The notes under the pieces: generated by a model
What the model was told of the DNA's origin: nothing
The model's database searches: none
What the model saw: only the letters and a program-made list of their open reading frames with translations
Shown: piece by piece, positions 44,868 through 56,469 of the stretch
Layout: each line of letters opens with the position of its first letter
How positions within the stretch are numbered: the stretch's first letter is position 1
Position numbers and translations under genes: made by a program
Assembly: GCF_020184175.1 (NCBI RefSeq)
Contig: NW_026083074.1
Coordinates: 17,743-81,742, forward strand
Source: Aphis gossypii
Lineage: Eukaryota > Arthropoda > Insecta > Hemiptera > Aphididae
Reading direction: 5' to 3'
Length of the DNA stretch: 64,000 nucleotides

Positions 44868-45559
44868 TGCAACGTGCTTTGATACTTATATTAAATATAA
44901 TATATAAATTACTACATATTGTAGCCAACAATAACCTAAACATTGGGGGTGCAACAAACACTTTTATAATTACGATACGGGTGTAACGAATATTCTTATA
45001 ATAGGATTCTAAAAGTGAGTAGTGTAACCGTGAACAATTAACACATTAACGTAACAGTTGTCGATCATCAACGGCGGCGGAGTGGCGCGAGAATACTGGC
45101 CGTATCGGCAATATTATATTATAACAATTATATTATGTGGCGACATCGTTCATGGTCAAAGACAGATCATCGCACGTACGCTTGCCACCCGGTAGAATAT
45201 TATAGATACACAATTACTACCCGATAGAATATATAGATGTATAATTGACGCACGGCGTCGCTCAGATAACGCAAAGCGTGGGAAGAAGCGGATGCAGCTG
45301 ACGCTGACCATCAGGGACCTGAAGGTACCGCGGGAGTCCCTGGATGATATATAAGGGAGCCCTGAATAGGCGCATTTCAGACGTGATTTACCAGAGTTAG
45401 AGCGAGCATCTTCACGTCACTCAGTTCAATTTTTATGTCTCCTGGACTTAGAATATTTTTCAAAAAAAAACACTTAGAAAATATTTCAACAGTCTTCACT
45501 TTTTACAATTAATCCATTTTACACTACATCATTAAATTGCTTGTGCGTGGCACGTTACA
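44868..45559 (+). mobile_element. Solo LTR of gypsy family A
   Basis: 692 bp, TGCAACGTGCTTTG at the start and GTGGCACGTTACA at the end, flanked by an exact 4-bp duplication ATAT (44864-44867 and 45560-45563). It matches the LTR at 12606-13298 (other orientation). No PBS or internal sequence follows, so the rest was lost by LTR recombination. Confidence 0.93.
45348..45355 (+). promoter_or_regulatory. TATA box of LTR A (solo copy)
   Basis: TATATAAG in the middle of the LTR, preceded by a GC-rich stretch (GGTACCGCGGGAGTCCC) and followed about 70 bp later by GAGTTAGAGCGAGC-like initiator sequence. Same arrangement in the two other LTR A copies. Confidence 0.65.
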
Positions 45560-45563
45560 ATAT

Positions 45564-48551
45564 GTACAATACTACAATAATCAAAAATGAAATATTATAA
45601 TAATTTATTTATATAATAATATTAATAATAGTAATTTATAAAATGTACACTGACTCAAGAACATTTCTATAAAAATATAATTATAAATGTACAAGTATAT
45701 TATGATGATAGAAAAACGTGAAGACTGGGTATTGAAGTATAAATATCGTGTATGAAATGGTACGGCCGGTGCCGTCCCTAGACAGTTTTCAAGAGGGCGG
45801 GGGGCGAACCTATTTTTTAAATAAATAACTACCCTATATGTATTTTTCAAAAGTTTGGGTGAACTTAATTCAATTTTATTGACTTATTTTTTTTATAATG
45901 CATTTACATTATAAATAAGCTTATATAAAATTATATTTTATAATTTTATATATTAAAAATTGTTATGGGGGAGGCGAATGCTTCTTCGCACTCCCCTTGG
46001 GAACGCACCTGCCTCCGCAAATCAACAATAATATAGTATACTTAAATCGAAAAACATTCGTACAGTACGCGCGGCTGCCTTAATCTATACAAAACATACA
46101 CATGCTGTTGTTCACATAAATATATAGGTAACATAATGCATGTTACTAAAGACCAGCTACAAATTTAGCAATATTGAGCATAGAAAGCAACATACTAGTA
46201 CGAACAACCAATTTTAATAATGTAATAAGTACATTTGTATTTATGAAAAAGCGTATACAATTATTGTAATATTCTTTACTATAGGTACTTATATTTTTTA
46301 ATATATTATAATAAAAATATAACTTAGTACATGAATTATTTTTGTATAGAACTATCTTCTATTGTAAAAATGAAAACGATAATTATTGAAAACTAAAATA
46401 ATATAAATATACTACATCTATATTATGTACCTATACAATTAATAAAACAGTAATATAAATATGTGACTTATGTCTCATATGTCTCATTTCTTAGACATAT
46501 ATTAAATGTTGATATTAAAATATAATATAAATAAGGTAAATCGCGAACGTAGCGAGCGACTTTGGAATGCATAGCTTATTAAACCTTCTATACATGCAGA
46601 CATGCAGTGGCCTCTCGTAAGGATTGGTCTTACTCCCAAAAATATTATTCTCTATAATTTTTATAATCTGTGGTTTTAATCTAAGCTAACTTAAAAAAAA
46701 TAAAAAAATAATTTTTCGTAAATCCGTTTTGTTTATATTGCGCAAAGGTCAAAGAAATAATAAACGATGCGTTGACATCCTTTTAATATAAGTCTATTAT
46801 AATATTCAACATCAAAATGCTTTTTAAAACGTTATTTTCATTCAAAATATTATCTTTTATTGAAATTGAGTGTTTTATGCTCTTATCAGTTATTCAGTTA
46901 CTATTATGAATGATTTTTTTATATCTAATAATACGATTATCGTACGATTTCTACCACAGGTATTGCGGGTGTGAAGGAGTAACATTATATTTAAATAACT
47001 TTTTAAAATAATTTTCTTCATAGAATTGTATTGACATTATTGACAAGATTATTTTATTGCTAATCAAATATTTTATTTTTAATAAAATTAAATCATTCTC
47101 TGTCCATCGTCCATCAATACACGTCATAGATATAATAGAATAGACTGCGCTTTCCTATAATCACAACACGGGAATCAGTCAGCCTACATTGAGCGAGAGA
47201 GATAGACACAGGTTTGTGGGCACTCATGGAATACAAATTAAATTTCATGGAATAAACAGTAAAACGGAAATATTTAAAGTAGACTTAATTCAGAATCATA
47301 GGCATTATGCATTATTAGGGCAGATGACTTGTAGCATATTTGCATCAGGGGCGTAATTAAAGAGATGATTAGGGGACAGATCCCCCAATATTTTTTTTTT
47401 TATTGGTAACATTAGATGAAAGTAATGGTTAACTATACTCTCATTCCAAAGCAAACAATTTTGTTTACTTTGATTAATAAATAGTAGTTTAAATATACCT
47501 ATAATTAATTAGATGTATTATGCTAAGTTGTTGCAGATCACAGATTTAATTAATATAATTATGCTTGTATTTCTGATTCTTAAAATAAGACATGCGGGTT
47601 GTTATCGTGAACACATTCGTGCCAATGCACAATAGATTCCTGAATAGTGATTAGTGAACCATACTTTTTTCTATAAATAATTTTCATTGACTAGGTATAT
47701 AATATAGCCGTATGCGAGTTCGTATTTAATCGTTTATACTTTATTGTCACTTGTCAGTCTGTCACTAGAAGCCAATTAGTAAATCTTAATAATTGTTATA
47801 GGTACACATTATTAATATGAAATATTTGTATTATTGTTCCTTTTTATTATTCAAACGTGAAGTTATACTATGGAACAAAAAAAGAAAAACACTTGCTTCT
47901 TATTTTGTCAAAAAAAAAAAAAAAAAACAATTCATGTAATAAAATTATAATTAATGATCATACCAAGGTAAGAATGACTAAATGATGCTCATAATTTTTT
48001 TTCTAATTTCTTGAATGTGATTATTACTTATTAGAATTAGATTAATAATTAAATCCAATAATTTATTAGGAACTTGAGATTCTTATTTATATTTCTTTTT
48101 TTAAATTTGAAATAAACATACAATGAATATTCACGTGTGTAATTATATTATATACAAACAACATAATAGGTATTACAATTCAAACTTAAATAATCCAAAC
48201 TACAAACTTAATAGAACAAAATACTTAAGATATTATTCAAAATAAGGTATAAACAAAATTATTAATAATGTAATACAGGTATTTGACCCAAAGTACATAA
48301 AACAAAATGCTTACAATATTATTGGAAATAAACAATAAAAAAACGTATATTATTATATTATTCACAAAACAATAAAAACTTATATAGACACTTAAAAATA
48401 ATAATTTCTTACTGACCTTTGAAGTGAATGGTTTTAGTTAGATGAGATCGAATTCTTTCAGAAGGTTGACTAAAAGTTTTATTGTGATGGTGCAAACGTA
48501 GTGTAAAATATGTCTTAAAAATTAATGTAACTATTTGTAATAGGTGATTAT
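45564..48551. other. Long gene-free stretch
   Basis: Mostly AT-rich. GC-richer patches near 45770-45810 and 45965-46015 look like ends of short DNA-transposon repeats but no matching TIR or target duplication could be fixed. CAGGGGCGTAATTAAAG near 47346 is another hAT-like end without a partner. No coding potential seen. Confidence 0.45.
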
Positions 48552-49817
48552 CTAAGGGAGACTGATCATATGTATATGTATATGTACCAAAAGACTTAAA
48601 AATATGGTAGATATCTGAATTTTCAATGAAGATTTTATTGTTAAATAAGAAATTATATTTTCCTTACATTTAATTTCATTTTGGTGGCTTTTAAAAATTG
48701 TTTCAGATAATTTACATAGCTTTACAACATCTGTTGAAGATTTAATTAGGCCTCCTTGATTTTTTATATTCAACAAAAAGATATTTGATGAATCATTCAA
48801 AAGTGCTTTTACACATTCGTTACAGTTTATTTTAATTTTTAGTTTTTTTCACAACAAAGCCGGCTATATATTCCACTATATCCGTGACACACATATCAAT
48901 TTTGTCAATATAAAAATTATTTAAGAAATTTTTAAGGCCGTTTTTAATGTCATCAAAATTATCATTTACATAACTTTCACCATCTTCATAACAAAGTATG
49001 TCTATAAATGAATTAGGGTTTTTTTTTATCTTGGTTGAACCAATTGACAGTATTGGTATTAGATCTATATTCATACAATTAGCAGCTTTGAATTGAGCAG
49101 CAATAGGATTGTTAGAAAATCCACCCCTAGCCCTCACTGCAGAAAAAAACATCTCCAAATGGTCTTGTGAGAGCTTATAAGTAAGCAAGTACTCCAAGTG
49201 ACCATCTTCAAACATATCTGTCTGATGAAGATATGAGATATACTTCTTAAACATAGTAAAAGTCCAACAAATCCTGTTTTTCGTGAAGACTGAACCAAAG
49301 GTATTCATTTATTTTGTTTAACATCTTTACACTTCAAATTTTGCAAGTATGATATTGATGATTGTATAAAAGTTTGAATATTTGTATTATCGAAAAGTTT
49401 TAATGGCTTTTTATATTCTGCTTTATTTGGTTAATTTCGGGTGTTTACAAAATCAAAAATGTTGTTGATATTGATACAGAAAGTGATAGTTGAAGCACAG
49501 TTGTTAAAATCTGTTAGTTTTAAATTATTTATACAGTAGGTCATTGCATCAGCCACATTTTGGCTAAATTTTTGTGCAGCTAACCTCACCTTCATAATAT
49601 TTTCTTTAAAATAATTGAGGTGTCTGTTTCTAATTTTTATATGGCAAAATGGAGCCCAAGACCATCTTGTATTGCTACAAGTTTTTCAAAATATTGCCAT
49701 TTTATTGGGTTTTCATTTTTATCATATAACTGTTTAACTGTTTCCAGTCTCCAAGAGCATTTCTGCATAACTTCAGCATGTGCGCTGCATCTAAGAATAT
49801 ATGCACATTGTCATTGT

Positions 49818-50289
49818 GACGCGGACTGGTTGACGGCTGGTTGTCACAGCTCGGTCGCGACAGGTGACGTATGAAAAACAAAAAAAAAAAAAAAAAAAAA
49901 CGTCGGGTGGTAGTTATCTGCCTTAGCGGCAGGTTTATTTGATGAACGCACGGGGCGTGATTAACACAAAAAAAGTAATGATAATTATAAACGGCAACAC
50001 AAAAACCAAAATGTGCGATCACAGTATTTCACCGTTTTGGTCGTAGTAAAAAAAAAGTGATGTTGCGTCGGGCTTGCGGAACGGTAAGTTTTCCGTAATA
50101 CGGTTAGCGCACTCGGCGGCCGGCACTCGTCCGGCGCGACTTGTCTTCCCATCCCGCCTAAGCCTTTGCGGCATCGAAGGAGAGTCGACGGTGTCGCTTC
50201 GTTATCACCCGTAGTGGTGGTTGATAAAGTTGTAGACCGGTCACTGCGGTGCCTGTACTTTGTACTGGCAGCCGTTGCGTACCGTATGA
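49818..50289. mobile_element. 472-bp GC-rich insertion in the P element, class unknown
   Basis: Flanked by an exact 5-bp direct repeat ATTGT (49813-49817 and 50290-50294); removing it and one repeat restores the P-element reading frame across the site. The insert is far more CpG-rich than the window, with an A-rich tract of about 25 bp at 49872-49900 (plus strand) inside it rather than at an end. Ends are GACGCGGACTGG and ACCGTATGA: not inverted repeats and not TG...CA. It could be a SINE-like or processed sequence. No box A/B was recognised. Confidence 0.7.
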
Positions 50290-51309
50290 ATTGTTGACTG
50301 GATGTTTGAAAAATGTGGAATCTGAATCAGCTGAAAGGTTCGCACCTAAACAACGATCCATTGAGAAGTTTGCAGCAGTTCCATAAAATGTTAGTGTTCT
50401 AATGGAAGCACCAATATCATTAAGTTTGGTCTAACACATATTAACTAAATTTGCCTTTTCTTGAGCAGACATTCCATTGATTAGAAAATAGGCAACAGGA
50501 ACTTACCAACGTGAATTTATAGCCACTGCTATAAATACTAGCGCCTCTTTTGCCTTTGGTAAGCCATCAAAGTCTTGTATCTAAACCTAAATTAACATAC
50601 CCTTGAATTCTATCATTATTAAAATGTAAATCTTCTTTAATAAACATTTCATCCATTAATAAGGCACATATTAATTTTTTTCCTTTGGTTTTCATCAATT
50701 CATCAACCTTAATTTTTATGGTGTTTATAGACTCTGCTGTGAAACCCGGTTTGCCATCAATTGAAGAATACCAACCTCTTAATGTACTCGGATGAGGCAA
50801 AATTTTGAAAGTTTTACGTACATACTCATAGGCTACTAATGATAAAAATTTAATGTCAGGGCAAAGGAACGGATTTCTGAAAGAATAGTTCTTGAAGTTT
50901 TCAGTTTTAATTGTCTCATTAAAATTTGAAACTCTACATTAAGAACAGTTTCCTAAAAATAAATAAACAAAACCAGACTCAAGTATGTAATTATATTGTA
51001 TATTTTACACAAAATAATATAGTATAATATATGATATAATAATATGTATTTTATACTGATAAAAAAGTCTAATATTATAGATATTTTTATTGTTTGTAAT
51101 ATATAATAGATAATTATTTTTTATATTATTATTGTTTTCTCTATAGGATAATGTGAGACACGAGTATTCTTAAATTTTAACATTTTACATACATATAGTC
51201 TTATACTATTAAAAATATCGTAAAAAAAGCCACATTTTTCTCTTAATAATGAAATAATTTAAAGTCTAGTTTTTGCAATTTTTGAATACACTTAAAGACT
51301 ATACTTTCA

Positions 51310-51545
51310 AATATTTGAAATGTTTTGTACCACTTGTCTTAAAAATTTTTCTATGGCAATACAAACTTCAAAGTTAACAGTATCTTATGGCGATAAAATC
51401 TTTTGTATGAATCTAAATCAAAATTCAAACTTATTCAACAAGTTGAAACATAAGTTTGAATTTTGATATGAATTACATACAGATGATTTTATCGCCATAA
51501 GATAATCCATAAGTGGTACAAAATATCCAAAATTTAGATTAGAAA
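51310..51545. repeat. Hairpin-forming inverted repeat in a P-element intron
   Basis: TATCTTATGGCGATAAAATC at 51381-51400 is mirrored by GATTTTATCGCCATAAGATA at 51485-51504; inner arms TTCAAACTTAT and ATAAGTTTGAA surround a loop of about 15 bases; outer arms around TTTTGTACCACTT extend the symmetry to about 51310-51545. It resembles a foldback MITE. No target duplication was identified. Confidence 0.75.
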
Positions 51546-51780
51546 ATAGATTGAGCATATTTGGTGAATTCTCCTATATAATTAATAATAAGAACCCACC
51601 TTAAGCATTGTAAAGCAATTATCTGATATTTTATTTTTATCCTTCAAACGCTCAATTAACTCCTCAATATTTTTTATTTTATCACTTATTAATATATATT
51701 CACCACTAAATATTGTTATAACACCTTGGCCGGTATTCATTTATTATTATTATTATTGGTGTTATTATGGGTCTAACACT

Positions 51781-52214
51781 TGTAGTAAACCGACGTTTTT
51801 AGTATAAAAACGTAGTTCTAAAGTCCAGTGGCCTATAACTATATCACGCCACCGAATCGGACCACTGATGTCGTTTCCTGATTGGATTAAACACATCACG
51901 ACACTTCATAGACGTAGATCATCCGATTCTCCATCACGGCATATTCCATATAAATATGAGTCCTCATCATAGATTTAATTAGAGTTAGTTAAGAGTCAGT
52001 TAGACTTAGTCAGTGTTGTCATTTGCTCTCCGGTAGTTAAGTACTTGTGCTTACGCTAACGAAAGCCTTTTCATTTATTGTTTTAACAAGTTAATAAACG
52101 TATCAAATATCTTATTAATCTATTGTTTAACTTATATACCTCATCTCTCCAACCTACGACGGAACGTGCATTCGTCGTAAAAGAAGCGTGCAGCAACCAT
52201 CACTGGTTACTACA
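51781..52214 (+). repeat. 5' LTR of gypsy family B
   Basis: 434 bp, from TGTAGTAAACC to GGTTACTACA (near-inverted ends). It has a TATA box at 51949-51956 and an AATAAA word near 52091 that could be the poly(A) signal. Confidence 0.82.
51949..51956 (+). promoter_or_regulatory. TATA box of LTR B
   Basis: TATAAATA about 168 bp into the LTR and about 135 bp upstream of the AATAAA word, a plausible U3/R layout. Confidence 0.6.
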
Positions 52215-52475
52215 TAAAATTTGGTGTCAGGTGTGGGGTCATACTTCATCAAACGAAAATTTTTTGAGTCAAATCAAAAATAAGTACTTTGAGACCCACC
52301 GACGAAACCACGTTCACGACAGGAAGGAGAACAGAGAGCATTCAAGCAAGCGGTCTAGTCCAGGGATGACAGAAATCAAATTCCAGAAGGACGGAAGTCA
52401 ACTTTTCAAACGATCCACGGTTAAAGATGCAAGCTCTGTAAGTCATTTGAATAATATATTGTTATAGTATATTGT

Positions 52476-53640
52476 ATGTCTGACAGAGATACCACAAATT
52501 GGCAAGTAGTATCATATAACCCGGAAACATTTAAAATAAAAATGGTTAACCCAGAAAAATTAAATTTACAAGGGGCAACCGCATTGGTTCCTGCTTTTTC
52601 GGGAGGAACAGAGTCCGATTTAATTTCTTTCGTGGCTAAATGCGAGTTCATTTTTAACAATATTTCCGATGCTATTAAACCTAATATATTAGAAGCGATA
52701 CTGGCACAATTAACGGGTAAAGCATTATCGGCCGTGAGGTATAAAAAAATTACTACCTGGGATGAATTAAAAAAATTATTTAAAAACGTTTTTGGATCGG
52801 CACATTCAGTGTCTTACTTACAAGTACAATTAAGTCAAATGCGTCAGAACGCAAAGGAATCAGTTAACGATTTTTCTATTAGAATTGAAAAAACAGCCCA
52901 TGAATTAATGAACGCGTTAACGGTAGGTAGGGACGCACCGGAATCAGAAATAATAGCGCAAACAGTGCGAGCTCACGCACTAAACGTATTCATAGCGGGT
53001 ATCCCACAAACTATCGGTTTATTATTAAAAGCGAGTAACATACAAGGTTTCGAAGAAGCCGTTTTAATTGCAATGGAAGAGGGAACAACAACAGAATTTT
53101 ATAATAGCATAAACGGGTATAACAAAACACCGAATTATAAAAATAATAAATTTGATAAAAAAAAACACTAGAGATAAAAGCGCGATTAAATGCCATCGTT
53201 GTGAGAAATTTGGTCATTATGCTAATGAATGTAGAACAAGCGAGCATAAATTAGCTACTTTCAGGAATCCGAATAATGGACAAAGTCCAAAGACCGAATT
53301 TAAACGCGAGTATCCTAGTAAATTCTGTAAATATTGTAGAAAAGCGAATCACGATATAAGTGAGTGTCGTAAATTAAAACGTAACGAACAAGATAAAACC
53401 GTAGAAAGAAATGGTCAGGAAAATCACGATAGGTCTATCAGTGAAATACAATCGGGAAGTAACGTTCGTATTATAACACCAATAACACAGGAACATATTA
53501 CGTGTTTTTCGGATAAATTTGTTAAAAACGAAATTAAATTTTTAATTGATAGTGGTTCGGAAATGCACATTATAAAAATTTCAAGTTTAAAAGGGCACAT
53601 AATCGTGAATGAAAAAGATAAAAAAAGATTAAGGCATTAA
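52476..53640 (+). pseudogene. gag of gypsy family B, copy 2, frameshifted
   Basis: ATG at 52476 (MSDRDTTNWQVVSYNPETFK) opens a 231-codon capsid-like region (VPAFSGGTESDLISFVAKCE, LSQMRQNAKESVNDFSIRIE). In a run of A near 53160 the frame shifts; the second frame, to 53640, holds the two zinc knuckles CHRCEKFGHYANEC and CKYCRKANHDISEC, and the start of protease with an intact LIDSGSEMHII. Copy 1 reads through the equivalent place in one frame, so the A-run indel is most likely a mutation rather than programmed frameshifting. Confidence 0.85.
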
Positions 53641-54478
53641 TGCAAGTCCAGTAGAAACAGTAGGATCTGTGGTAATTCCAATTTACATTAACAAACAACT
53701 TTTTACAGTTAAATTCGATATTGTATACGATGATTTTCCAATACCTGAAGCAGGTATAATAGGCATAACATTTTTGAAATTAAACAAAGTCGTCTTAGAT
53801 TGGGATAAGGAAATATTAATAATACCTAAAAAAAAAGAAATAGATAATAACGCATTAATTGTTCCACCGCGAAGTAACTGCGTTTTACAATAATTACGTA
53901 ATAAAATATTACGATAAAAAAATACGAGATTAACGAGGACGTAATTATAGCTAATAGTATCAGTCCGGTAAAAGGCGATAAAATTATAAGTAATATAGTA
54001 AATATATCGGAGCAACCATTTATTATCGATCAATTAACCACGAGTAATCTTAAGTTTGAACCTTTTAATGATTGTGTTTTTATTGCTAACGAAGAAAAAT
54101 ACGCGGATAATAAAATTAGAAAAATTAAGGAAACTATTAAAACGGAACACCTTAACAACGAGGAACGTGATAGTATAATAGACCTTTGTAGCCGTTTTTC
54201 TGATTTATTTTTCTTTGAAGGTGATCAATTAGGTGCTACTGATATAGTTACGCATAAAATTAACACTCCTAGGTGCGTTAAACCGATAAATATACGTCCA
54301 TATAGGCTACCATATGCATATCAAGATGAAATAGAGAAACAAATAAAAGAAATGAAGGAAGCTAATATTATACGTGACTCGGTATCACCGTTTAATTTTC
54401 CTTTGGTAGTAGTTAAAAAGAAAAAAGATGCAGAGGGGAAACAAAAAATGCGAGTATGCGTAAATTTTCAGAAATTTC
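53632..54478 (+). pseudogene. Protease and N-terminal RT of gypsy family B, copy 2
   Basis: After a one-base break near 53632 the protease continues (FPIPEAGIIGITFLKLNKVV, LIVPPRSNCVLQ) to a stop at 53893. A further frame then reads IIANSISPVKGDKIISNIVN and the RT start INIRPYRLPYAYQDEIEKQI, SPFNFPLVVVKKKK, ending with RVCVNFQ at about 54475. The residues after it belong to piggyBac-3. RT active site, RNase H and integrase are missing. Confidence 0.83.
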
Positions 54479-55900
54479 TAATTTGATTAAAATAAATGTA
54501 CCCGAATCTGCTCGAGATTCACCAATAGATTTATTTAAACTTTTATGGACTGACGAAATTTTTGATATAATTGTGAATTCTACAAATAATTATGGTCATA
54601 AAATTAAAGCAGTCAACCGTCCTCACAGTAAATATTCTCGTAAAACATTTTTCAATGAAACCAACAAAGATGAAATGCAAAATTTTTTCGGAATCTGTTT
54701 ACTTTTGGGTTCAGTAAAATATTCCGTATTACGCGATGCATTTTCAAATAACCCCTTATATAGCCACCCTTTGATTAAAAAAACAATGTCAGGAAGAAGG
54801 ATTGAGCAGCTTTTAAATTGTTTTATTGTAGAGTATTCCGGTTTAGAAGTGTGTGATGATGGACCGATGCGAAAAATTAATCCCGTGTATACACTTCTAA
54901 TACAAAATGTTCAAAAAGCTATTTATCCAGATATAAATTTGTCATTAGACGAATCTTTACTTTTACATCTTGATAGATTAGGATTCCGTCAATACATTAA
55001 GGGGAAAAAAGCAAAGTATGGAATCAAATTTTATGAGCTCTGTACCTGTATGGTTATGTATTAAACATTGACATGTACAAAGGAAAAAATGATTCAATTT
55101 CTCAAGTTCCATGTCAAACTTCTAAAATCGACAGCTTAGTATTAAAGCTAATGTCTCCGTACTTGGGTAAAGGACACAGTCTTTATATGGACAACTATTA
55201 CAACAGCGTAACGCTATCGAACGTATTATTAAACAAACAAACTCACGTAACAGGTACGTTAAGAAATAATAGAAAAGGAAATCCGAAGGAGGTAGTAAAA
55301 AAAAACTTAAAAAAGGTGAACATGTATGGAAACGAAGAGGATTGGTTTACGTTTCGAAATGGAAGGATAAACGAGATGTAGTATGCATTACCACTTATCA
55401 TAAACCAACCATTATTTTATCAACAAATAAATATGGTCAAGAAAGATTTAAGCTTATTGAAATCGTGAAATACAATGAATTTATGAGTGGGGTAAATCGT
55501 GCTGATCAGATAGTCAGTTACTATTCTTGCCCTCGTAAGTCAGCAAGGTGATATAAAAAAGTCTTATTTCACTTATTAGTCGTGACAATATGGAATACAT
55601 TTTTTATTTATAAAAAACATTTTTCTCTCAATAATTTGAGATTTAAAGACTTCAGAGACTCTCTTATTAGAAATTTCATACAAATTCCTGTAGATGTAAT
55701 TTGTGATCAATTATTTAAAAAAATAAAACCCAAGAGATCAGACATTGTTATACAGGATAATGCACACTTTCAAGAAACGATTCCACTTCCTGAAAGTTAC
55801 AAAAGAAAAAAATACTTCAAAAACTGCGGTGTATGTTTCAAAAAGAAAGTTCGAAAACAAATTTCATTTCAATGCATAACGTGTAAGGTATGTTTAATAA
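54456..55900 (+). pseudogene. piggyBac-3 transposase, diverged, several frameshifts
   Basis: Coding similarity starts close to 54478, right after a TTTTCAG that ends the RT sequence. Frames at 54456-55064, 55073-55381, 55342-55551 and 55582 onward together give a piggyBac protein: SPIDLFKLLWTDEIFDIIVN, NLSLDESLLLHLDRLGFRQY (first Asp), HSLYMDNYYNSVTLSNVLL (second Asp), SKWKDKRDVVCITTYH, SGVNRADQIVSYYSCPRK (third Asp replaced by Asn), and a C-terminal Cys-rich domain (NCGVCFKKKVRKQISFQCITC) cut off near 55900. No TTAA/TIR was found. It is a family distinct from piggyBac-1 and -2. Confidence 0.85.
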
Positions 55901-55965
55901 AGATTAACTTTATAAACTTTATTTGTTATTACTGCTATAGCAGTATTTTAAATATTTTGACATAC

Positions 55966-56008
55966 CGCCTATGCACAAGAATAATGACACAACTCAAAAA
56001 ACATGAAT
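55966..56008 (+). repeat. Left TIR of the DUF7869-like transposon
   Basis: CGCCTATGCACAAGAATA followed by ATGACACAAC; mirrors 59912-59950. Confidence 0.8.
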
Positions 56009-56469
56009 TTTTAGTTAGCATCAAAAATCAATTCTTAGGAATGTATACTTTCATATAGAATAATGATACAAGTCAAAATAATTTAAATGTCCACTAGATC
56101 GCAGTAGTGTCACTTTTCCATTATCACATATTTGGTATACCGTTTTGTTCAAAAGTGACATCTTATCAGTTATGATCCGGTACTTGTCGATAACACAAAC
56201 CGTTTATGATGAAAAGTGGCGTTTTTTGAGTTAATACAATATTATAAATATTTATTTTAAATAATAGTGTCAATAGTGACATATTTTGTGTTGTGACGTT
56301 TTTCATTATAAAAGTAAGTTTATTTTTAAATCGTTTATGTATTATTTTTAGTTGTAACGATTTTCTTCATATTTTTTTATAAATTTCTAAGCTACCTAAG
56401 TATAAGATAATGTATAATTTTATAGTAGGTATGTAACATTGTTCTTTACTTATTTATAATATTTATAGG

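Larger units (their letters stand above)
48552..51735 (-). pseudogene. P-element (THAP9-like) transposase, broken
   Basis: An upstream exon (51735-51600, IEELIERLKDKNKI, coiled-coil-like) ends at a GT donor; the next begins at 50952 after an acceptor. It contains ILPHPSTLRGWYSSIDGKPG and ALLMDEMFIKEDLHF (first catalytic Asp region), a frameshift near 50567, then VFIAVAINSRWKVPVAYF. A 472-bp foreign insert splits the gene between KHPVNN and DNVHIFLDAAHMLKL. After further breaks 49308-48832 gives YKLSQDHLEMFFSAVRARGG, and 48800-48552 gives NIKNQGGLIKSSTDVVKLC, the usual C-terminus. THAP domain not found; a gypsy LTR begins at 51781 just upstream of the first visible exon. Multiple stops make it inactive. 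Confidence 0.87.
51781..54478 (+). mobile_element. Ty3/gypsy-type element, family B, copy 2, truncated in RT
   Basis: Order: LTR (51781-52214), PBS-like phrase (TTGGTGTCAGGTGTGGGGTC at about 52221), leader, gag (52476-53630), protease and N-terminal RT (53632-54478). The sequence ends at RVCVNFQ in RT motif 1 and piggyBac-3 coding sequence follows at once. No 3' LTR. Confidence 0.87.

Noticed and set aside
45770..46015. Possible short DNA transposon with G/C-rich ends
   Set aside because: The two GC-rich patches do not form inverted repeats and no target duplication was found.
47346..47395. CAGGGGCGTAATTAAAG as a hAT end
   Set aside because: Only one end was seen; a short motif in isolation is not enough.
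53150..53175. Programmed frameshift between gag parts at an A-run
   Set aside because: The sister copy reads through in one frame and the zinc knuckles lie after the shift, so a simple indel is more likely.
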